Assembly (NCBI GenBank): GCA_002083775.1
Contig: MTEI01000004.1
Location: 186,001 to 250,000 of the forward strand
Direction: 5' to 3'
DNA length: 64,000 bases
From: Rhodoferax ferrireducens
Lineage (GTDB): Bacteria > Pseudomonadota > Gammaproteobacteria > Burkholderiales > Burkholderiaceae_C
This document shows, in pieces, positions 58,606 through 64,000 of this stretch (the first letter of the stretch is position 1; the number at the start of each line of letters is the position of its first letter). The notes beneath the pieces were generated by a model. The model was not told where the DNA came from. It saw nothing but the letters and a program-made list of their open reading frames with translations, and searched no databases. The translations under genes were made by a program, and so were the position numbers.

Positions 58606-59487
58606 TCAAACCGCCACTTCCCCCAGCCGCCCATCCCGCATGTCGCTCAGCGCCTGGTAAATCTCTTGCTGGGTGTTCATGACAAACGGGCCGTATTGGG
58701 CAATCGGCTCCTTGAGCGGTTGGCCAGAAATCAGCAGCACCTTGGCATCCGCCGTGGCGTCGATCACCACGCCATCCGCCTCGGGTGAATTGGCCAGCAA
58801 AGCCATGCGCTGCACCGGCACAGTCTGGCCCGCGATGGTCACCTCGCCGCGATGCACATAAACGAAGGCGTTGTGGCCTGCAGGGACCAATTGCTCAAAA
58901 CGCGCCCCGGCAGGCAAAAACACATCCAGATACAGCGGCGCGGTGGCTTCGCGTGTCACGGCACCGGTCACACCCTGGCTGCTACCGGCGATCACCGTCA
59001 CGGCCACACCCTGCCCGGTGGTGTAGCGCGGCAGGTCGGCGGCCTTGAAGTCGCGGTACCAAGGCGCGCACATCTTGTCGCGTGCGGGCAGGTTCAGCCA
59101 GAGCTGGAAACCTTCCATCACGCCATCTTCCTGCTGCGGGATTTCGGAGTGGATCACGCCGCGCCCGGCCGTCATCCACTGCACGCCACCGTTTTCCAGC
59201 AGCCCTTCGTGGCCCGCGCTGTCGCGGTGCAACATGCGCCCGGCAATCATGTAGGTGATGGTCTCAAAACCGCGATGCGGGTGGTCCGGGAAACCGGCGA
59301 TGTAGTCGTCGGGCTGGTCGCTGCCAAAGGCATCCAGCATCAAAAACGGGTCCAGCCGCTGCTGCAGGTTGTGCGTCAGTACCCGCGTGAGTTTCACGCC
59401 CGCTCCGTCCGAGGTGACTTGGCCAGCCACCAGGCGCTCGACGCTGCGGGGGTGCTGAACGGTGGCGCTTGTCAAACTGGTGTCCAT
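58606..59487 (-). CDS. Pirin family protein
   Basis: A 293-residue bicupin of the pirin family. The N-terminal cupin contains the metal-binding FPDHPHRGFETITY with a later HRDSAGHEG and GRGVIHSEIP. Bacterial pirins include quercetinase-like dioxygenases and regulators; which applies is unknown. It follows azoR on the same strand with 67 bases between them, mostly repeat copy 13. A quinone/flavonoid detoxification context with AzoR is reasonable. Confidence 0.93.
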   Translation of the reverse strand: MDTSLTSATVQHPRSVERLVAGQVTSDGAGVKLTRVLTHNLQQRLDPFLMLDAFGSDQPDDYIAGFPDHPHRGFETITYMIAGRMLHRDSAGHEGLLENGGVQWMTAGRGVIHSEIPQQEDGVMEGFQLWLNLPARDKMCAPWYRDFKAADLPRYTTGQGVAVTVIAGSSQGVTGAVTREATAPLYLDVFLPAGARFEQLVPAGHNAFVYVHRGEVTIAGQTVPVQRMALLANSPEADGVVIDATADAKVLLISGQPLKEPIAQYGPFVMNTQQEIYQALSDMRDGRLGEVAV

Positions 59488-59500
59488 AAATAATCCTCTA

Positions 59501-59548
59501 TTAATAGCTGCTGGCCCTTATGCATAAAGGGCTAGAGGCCAATTTGAC
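59501..59548. repeat. Dispersed palindromic repeat, copy 13
   Basis: Reverse orientation, near consensus: TTAATAGCTGCTGGCCC, TTATGCATAAAGGGC, TAGAGGCCAATTT. It fills most of the azoR-pirin gap. Confidence 0.95.
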
Positions 59549-59554
59549 ACATGA

Positions 59555-60154
59555 TCAAACCAAGGCGGCATTCAGATCAAGCTCGGCCTGGGCAAAAGCT
59601 TTCTCAACCGCTTCGGGGCCCATCGCCAGGCCTTCAGCATAGATGAAGTGCACGTTGGTCATACCCAAAAAGCCCAGGATGGCTTTCAGGTAGGGCACTT
59701 GCGAGTCGTTGGCGGTGTCACGGTATAAGCCGCCACGCGCCAGCGCCACATACACCGTCTTGCCGGTGAGCAGGCCTTCGGGGCCGTTGGCGGTGTAGCG
59801 AAAGGTCACGCCTGAGCGGGCAATCGCATCCAACCAGCTCTTGAGCTGCACCGGGATGCCAAAGTTGTACATCGGCACACCCAGCACGATGACGTCGTGC
59901 GCCTGGATTTCAGCAATCAGCGCGTCGTCCAGCGCCACGCGGGTCGCCTGCTCGGGGCTGCGTTGCTCGGCCGGGGTGAACAGCGCGCCCAGCGCAGCCT
60001 CGTCCAGTGCCGGGTGCGGTGTGGCACCCAGGTCGCGCAGGGTGAGGCGGGCACCGGGGTTGGCCGCTTGCAGGCGCGCCACGATGTTATTGGCCACGCG
60101 GGTGGAGTTGGAGTCCTGGCGGCGGGCACTGGCGTTGATTTGCAGAATGTTCAT
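59555..60154 (-). CDS. azoR: FMN-dependent NADH azoreductase AzoR
   Basis: A 199-residue flavodoxin-fold enzyme that reduces quinones and azo compounds with NADH. Motifs: [15 protein letters not shown] for FMN phosphate, [14 protein letters not shown] near residue 92, and LARGGLY. AAGGAA precedes the ATG. It is divergent from a LysR regulator gene whose start overlaps an inverted repeat, the usual arrangement for inducible control by that regulator. Confidence 0.94.
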   Translation of the reverse strand: MNILQINASARRQDSNSTRVANNIVARLQAANPGARLTLRDLGATPHPALDEAALGALFTPAEQRSPEQATRVALDDALIAEIQAHDVIVLGVPMYNFGIPVQLKSWLDAIARSGVTFRYTANGPEGLLTGKTVYVALARGGLYRDTANDSQVPYLKAILGFLGMTNVHFIYAEGLAMGPEAVEKAFAQAELDLNAALV

Positions 60155-60243
60155 GGCGTTTCCTTCATGGAGGTGGATGGGTTACGGACGGTTGAACTGT
60201 ATTTGGATTTAATCTACCTGAGAATCCCATGAGATGGGTATCA

Positions 60244-60263
60244 TTGTTCTATAAATGGAACAA
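60244..60263. promoter_or_regulatory. Inverted repeat in the azoR-LysR divergent region
   Basis: TTGTTC-N8-GAACAA (extending by one more pair to ATTGTTC/GAACAAT). It overlaps the LysR start codon at 60255, suggesting autorepression. A second smaller palindrome CCCATGAGATGGG is at 60226-60238. Confidence 0.6.
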
Positions 60264-61193
60264 TTAGCCACTCACATCGACCCCAACGACCTGCTGGTGT
60301 TTGCCCGCGTGGCCGATCTGGGCAGCTTCAGCAAGGCCGCTGAGCGCCTGGGCTGGCCCAAATCGACCGTGTCGCGGCGCATCACCACCCTGGAAACCCA
60401 GCTCGGTGAACGCCTGCTGCTGCGCACCACCCGCCGCCAGACGCTCACCGAATTTGGCCAGCAGCTGCTGGACCACGCCCGCCAGGTGGTGCTGGAGGTG
60501 GATGCGGTGAGCGCCCTGCGCGAGCATCGGCAAGCGCTGCCCAGCGGGCGGCTGCGCGTCTCCATGCCCAGCGACTTTGCCAATTTGCTGCTGGTGGACG
60601 CACTCGCCGCCTTTGTGGCCATGCACCCCGGCATCACGCTGGAGCTGGATTTGTCACCACGGCGGGTCGACCTGTTGGGTGAAGGTTTTGACGTGGCGGT
60701 ACGCATGGGCAACCTGCCCGACGACAACCTGCTGACAGCGCGCCGCCTGACGCAGTTTTCCAATGGCTTGTACGCCGCGCCCAGCTACCTGGCCGAACAT
60801 GGCGACCCCCTCACCCCTGCCGATCTGGCGCAGCACCATGCGGTGCGTCTGCTGGGGGGCAATGGCGAACCGGTGGGCTGGACGCTGGCGCGGGGCGACG
60901 AGCGCTGGCAAGGCCTGCCACCCGGGCGCGTTAACGCCAATTCACCCGAGCTGTTGATTCGCCTGGCGCGCGCCGGGGTGGGGTTGGCGGCGGTGCCGGA
61001 CTATTTTGCGTTGCCCGATGTGCGACAGGGGTCACTGCGCCGGGTGCTGCCCGACTGGTGCCTGCCCAGCATCACCGCCTGGGCGGTGTTCCCAGGGCGC
61101 AAACTCATGCCCGCCAAAACGCGGGTGTTTCTGGACATGCTGCAAACCACGCTGGCGGCCACGGACACCGCCACCGCGCGCAGCGCCTTATAA
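60255..61193 (+). CDS. LysR-family transcriptional regulator
   Basis: A 312-residue regulator with N-terminal winged helix (DLLVFARVADLGSFSKAAERLGWPKSTVSRRI, residues 12-43) and a C-terminal effector domain. It is divergent from azoR and probably controls it in response to a quinone- or aromatic-type inducer. The start lies inside a 20-base inverted repeat with no room for a ribosome site, so the mRNA may be leaderless or the frame may begin slightly later. Its end overlaps the YitT gene end by six bases. Confidence 0.92.
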   Translation: MEQLATHIDPNDLLVFARVADLGSFSKAAERLGWPKSTVSRRITTLETQLGERLLLRTTRRQTLTEFGQQLLDHARQVVLEVDAVSALREHRQALPSGRLRVSMPSDFANLLLVDALAAFVAMHPGITLELDLSPRRVDLLGEGFDVAVRMGNLPDDNLLTARRLTQFSNGLYAAPSYLAEHGDPLTPADLAQHHAVRLLGGNGEPVGWTLARGDERWQGLPPGRVNANSPELLIRLARAGVGLAAVPDYFALPDVRQGSLRRVLPDWCLPSITAWAVFPGRKLMPAKTRVFLDMLQTTLAATDTATARSAL

Positions 61194-61904
61194 GGCGACA
61201 TACCTTTCCTTGCGGTGGTTGGTGGCCAGCGTCTGGTTCAGCATCACCGCGCCCAGCACCGACAGCGCCACATGCTGCCAGTCCAGCACGGCAAACGAGC
61301 CCAGCAGCACCAGCGCATCCATGGCCATCTGCACCCGCCCGGCACGCCAGCCAAAGCGGTCCTGCAAATACAGCGCCAGCACATTGAAGCCGCCCAGACT
61401 GGCGCGGTGGCGAAACAGCATCAAAATGCCCACCCCCATCAGCAGCCCACCCATCACCGCAGTAAACACGGGCGACAGCACACCAAAACTCACCAGCTTG
61501 GGCAGCAGCGTCACCAGCCCTGACAGCAGGCCCACAGCCAGCACAGTTTTCAGCGTGAAGGCCCGCCCCATACGCCGCCAGGCCAGCACGTAAAACGGCA
61601 CATTCACCAAAAACAGCACCGCGCCAAAGTTCCAGCCCAAGGTGTAGTGGATCAGCAAGGCCAGCCCGGTGGTGCCGCCCGTCAGCAAGCCGGTGTTGCC
61701 GAACATCAGCACACCAAAGGCCACAAACAAGGTGCCGGTGAACAGCGCCTGCACGTCTTCAAACGGCTGGTGGTGCAGCGTGGTCTGGCGGCTGCCCTGC
61801 GGTAGATGGCTGGCGCTGGGCGACTGGTTGGTCGCCTCAGGAACTTCAACTACGGCAGGCCCGCAGGTCAGGCAAGGGGTGGGCATCGGCATGGTGTGCA
61901 ACAA
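61188..61904 (-). CDS. YitT-family membrane protein
   Basis: A 238-residue inner-membrane protein with five hydrophobic helices from about residue 50 (VQALFTGTLFVAFGVLMFGN, LLTGGTTGLALLIHYTLGW). The LTGGTTGLALLIHY motif identifies the YitT family, of unknown transport or regulatory role. The N-terminal 45 residues are hydrophilic and include CLTCG. It is convergent with the LysR gene and divergent from the Lrp gene. Confidence 0.85.
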   Translation of the reverse strand: MLHTMPMPTPCLTCGPAVVEVPEATNQSPSASHLPQGSRQTTLHHQPFEDVQALFTGTLFVAFGVLMFGNTGLLTGGTTGLALLIHYTLGWNFGAVLFLVNVPFYVLAWRRMGRAFTLKTVLAVGLLSGLVTLLPKLVSFGVLSPVFTAVMGGLLMGVGILMLFRHRASLGGFNVLALYLQDRFGWRAGRVQMAMDALVLLGSFAVLDWQHVALSVLGAVMLNQTLATNHRKERYVAL

Positions 61905-62000
61905 GGTTCAGGGTGTCTGGTAACAAAAAGTGGTTGCCTGCATGGTAGCCAGAAGGGCATGCAGCAGGTTTGCAATTTGCTGGGCATTGAGCTGCTTATG

Positions 62001-62015
62001 TGCATAATTTATGCA
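62001..62015. promoter_or_regulatory. Palindrome at the Lrp-family gene start
   Basis: TGCATAATTTATGCA, a perfect 7-1-7 palindrome whose last base is the A of the ATG at 62015. It is a good candidate for autoregulatory binding by the Lrp protein. Confidence 0.55.
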
Positions 62016-62515
62016 TGAATAAATCATTGATTGAAGATTCCTTGCCTGATAAGTTTGATATTGCGCTTTTAGCTGCGCTGCAGCAGAACGCCAGCGCCAC
62101 CCACCAGCAGTTGGGCGAGGCGGTGCACCTGTCGCCCTCGCAGGTGAGCCGGCGCATTGCCCGGCTGCAGGCCAGCGGCATCATCCAGCGCACCGTGGTG
62201 CTGCTGGACCCGGCGCGCATCGGGCTGGGTGTGCGCGCCATCAGCTACGTCACGCTGGCGCGCCACGGCGAGGATGAAGGCGCGCTGTTTGAGCGCGAGA
62301 TTGCGGCATTTCCCGAGGTGCTGGAGTGTTTTGCGGTGACCGGCGAGTCAGACTACATCCTGCAGATCGTGGCGGCCAGCTTGAGTGATTTGTCGGAATC
62401 GGTACTGCGCCGCCTCACCCGCATCAAAGGGGTGCACAGCATCCGCTCCAACATCGTGTTGCAAAGCATCAAAAGCAGTACCGAGCTGCCGCTGGGCCAG
62501 CTGGGCCGCGGCTGA
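62015..62515 (+). CDS. Lrp/AsnC-family transcriptional regulator
   Basis: A 166-residue regulator. The helix-turn-helix (ATHQQLGEAVHLSPSQVSRRIARLQASGII) is at about residues 28-57 and the RAM effector domain contains SYVTLARHGEDEGALFEREI and GESDYILQIV. Such proteins bind amino acids and control their metabolism. A GTG at 62000 would add five residues. It is divergent from the YitT gene, which may be its target. Confidence 0.92.
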   Translation: MNKSLIEDSLPDKFDIALLAALQQNASATHQQLGEAVHLSPSQVSRRIARLQASGIIQRTVVLLDPARIGLGVRAISYVTLARHGEDEGALFEREIAAFPEVLECFAVTGESDYILQIVAASLSDLSESVLRRLTRIKGVHSIRSNIVLQSIKSSTELPLGQLGRG

Positions 62516-62620
62516 GACCGCTCACGGGTTCCTACATACCGTGGCAGCACCAAAAAACCATAGCTAAAGTAGGCGAACAGGACTATGCTGTAAACACTGC
62601 ATTTGCCCTGCTGCTGCACC

Positions 62621-64000
62621 ATGCCTTCCCCTTTCCAAACCACAGCCCAACGCAAACAAAATGCGTTGCCGTGGTTACTTTTGGCGCTGGTTCTGGCTGT
62701 TCTGGGGGCAGTCATGGCAGCGGCACAGTGGCGCGATCATCGCGGAGTGGAACGGGCCGAGCGCGAACAGCTGCGCACCCAGGTGCGGGTGGCCGACGAG
62801 TTATTAACCACCCAAATCGAATCTGCCGACGCGGCGCTGCGCACCATGCTCGACAGCATGGAACGCTGGCGTGGCCCCAATGGCTACCTGCCCTTTGCCC
62901 ATGAGCACTTGCAGCGCGTTGCCAAGATGATGCCCGGCGCACGCACTTTTGCGGTGTTTGACACCCAGGGCGTCTGCCAGCTGTGCAACCGGGGCGAACT
63001 GTTGGGTAAAGACTTTTCCAAGCGTGACTATTTTCAGCAAGCAGCTGCAGACCGCAGCGGGGCCAAGCTGCATATTCCGCCACCCTACGAGACGGTATTG
63101 GGCGTCTGGACGGTAACCATCTCACGCGCCATCATCCGTCCCAATGGGCAATTTGGCGGTGTGGTGGTGGCCACCTTGTCGCCAGACTATTTTGAGTCGC
63201 TGCTCAAAGACCTGCGCTATGCGCCTGACATGCGCTTGAGCCTGGTGCATGACAGTGCACAAATTTATGTCACCTCTCCCCCCACGGTTGCCATTTACGG
63301 CACTAACCGGGCCACCGGGCGCAACTTCCTTCAAGCCCATCTGCAAGCGGGCCAGCCCGAAAGCGAGCACACCGGTATAGGCCTTGATGGCACGCAGCGC
63401 ATGGCCATGACCCGTACCATCGGGCTGGAGAACCTCAACACCACGCACGGATTTGTGGCGGTAGCCTCGCGCGATGTGGACGCCGTTTTCGCACCGTGGC
63501 GCTCTACCAGCCTCATGCTGCTGTGGATCTGGCTGGCGGTGGCGGTGCTGTCGGCTTGGGCACTGCTGCGGCACCAGCGCAGTGCCGCAGCGCTTGGCAA
63601 AAAAGCACTGGTTGCCGAACAGTCCCTGCGCTACAGCAATGCGCGTTTTGAGCAACTGGCGCAAACCATTCCCTGCATGCTGTTTGACTACGACGTGTCT
63701 GCCTCTGGCGCCATTCGGGTGACCTACGTCGGGCCTTACAGCCAGACACTGGTTGGCATCGCCCCCGAGGTGCTGCTGACCGACTACGCGCAATATGTGC
63801 AGCACATTCACGAGGAAGACCGGCCCGCCTACCAGGCCATCGTGGACGGTGCCATAACCACGCGCATGGGTTATGAGTGCGAGTACCGTTTTTGGCTGCC
63901 CACCGGCGAACTGCGCTGGCTAAAAACCACCGCCACGCCCGGCACATCCGCCGAGGGTAGCGGTGTCACCCACTTCAGCGGCTTTGTCATTGACGTCACC
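62621..64000 (+). CDS. Cache-PAS membrane sensor (partial)
   Basis: The first 460 codons of a sensor cut by the right edge. Residues about 15-36 are a membrane helix; about 40-290 are a periplasmic double-Cache-like domain (LLTTQIESADAALRTMLDSME, GKDFSKRDYFQQAAAD, VTISRAIIRPNGQFGGVVVATLSPDYF). A second helix is about 300-322, then a PAS domain (FEQLAQTIPCMLFDYDV, HIHEEDRPAYQAI, YECEYRFWLPTGELRWL). The output domain lies outside the window; GGDEF or histidine kinase are the likely options. It starts about 105 bases after the Lrp gene. Confidence 0.85.
   Translation, partial: MPSPFQTTAQRKQNALPWLLLALVLAVLGAVMAAAQWRDHRGVERAEREQLRTQVRVADELLTTQIESADAALRTMLDSMERWRGPNGYLPFAHEHLQRVAKMMPGARTFAVFDTQGVCQLCNRGELLGKDFSKRDYFQQAAADRSGAKLHIPPPYETVLGVWTVTISRAIIRPNGQFGGVVVATLSPDYFESLLKDLRYAPDMRLSLVHDSAQIYVTSPPTVAIYGTNRATGRNFLQAHLQAGQPESEHTGIGLDGTQRMAMTRTIGLENLNTTHGFVAVASRDVDAVFAPWRSTSLMLLWIWLAVAVLSAWALLRHQRSAAALGKKALVAEQSLRYSNARFEQLAQTIPCMLFDYDVSASGAIRVTYVGPYSQTLVGIAPEVLLTDYAQYVQHIHEEDRPAYQAIVDGAITTRMGYECEYRFWLPTGELRWLKTTATPGTSAEGSGVTHFSGFVIDVT

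Noticed and set aside
1-64000. CRISPR arrays, rRNA genes, insertion-sequence transposases, prophage genes
   Set aside because: Looked for and not seen: no regularly spaced direct repeats, rRNA-like stretches or transposase motifs.

Overview
The window looks like chromosomal DNA of a high-GC betaproteobacterium, most probably a Comamonadaceae member near Rhodoferax/Polaromonas. This rests on gene content and order (nrtABD-nirBD-nasA, urtABCDE, coniferyl aldehyde dehydrogenase, several photolyases) and on dispersed repeats I associate with that family. The genus is an inference, not a sequence match.

Layout. 1-3717 (minus): a potABCD-type polyamine ABC transporter, cut by the left edge. 3876-9300: a lone ABC ATPase, a PhnD-like/PAS histidine kinase fusion, an aldehyde dehydrogenase and MsrA. 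9463-17442 (plus): a photobiology block with three different photolyase/cryptochrome genes, a DUF2256 protein, a tiny Cys-rich protein, a HigBA toxin-antitoxin pair, a zinc alcohol dehydrogenase and a secreted cyclophilin-like protein. 17542-21443: a VF530 protein, a hemerythrin-GGDEF protein, and a chemoreceptor with an adjoining secreted sensor protein. 21717-28200 (plus): urtABCDE urea uptake genes, split between urtD and urtE by an inverted pair of hairpin-rich repeats. 28246-29229: an MBL-fold hydrolase. 29370-42198 (minus): a complete nitrate assimilation unit, nasT then nrtA, nrtB, nrtD, a GAF protein, nirB, nirD, nasA, ybiB and cobA. The nasT-nrtA gap holds a sigma-54-like promoter, an ANTAR-type hairpin and an intrinsic terminator. 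42341-45477: CapA-like, TonB-like and Mrr-like genes. 45545-49734 (minus): ureD, a nucleoside deaminase and an NMT1-type ABC transporter, with no urease structural genes. 49815-53827 (minus): a GGDEF-EAL enzyme overlapped by a UrtA-like membrane-anchored binding protein. 54016-58474 (plus): a BLUF photoreceptor, a radical SAM protein and an isolated PilB/PilT-type ATPase pair. 58606-64000: pirin, azoR with a divergent LysR regulator, YitT, an Lrp regulator and a truncated Cache-PAS sensor.

Themes. Nitrogen dominates: urea uptake, nitrate uptake and reduction to ammonium with siroheme supply by CobA, and a transporter-deaminase-ureD group. Light and flavin biology is the second theme (three photolyases plus BLUF). 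Cyclic-di-GMP signalling is the third (two intact GGDEF proteins and a PilB-type ATPase with an MshEN-like N-terminus).

The most unusual features are a roughly 45-bp palindromic repeat present about 13 times, seven of them inside open genes (including the urtB signal peptide and all three photolyases), and the UrtA-like protein paired with a c-di-GMP enzyme. No rRNA, tRNA, CRISPR array or insertion-sequence transposase was seen.
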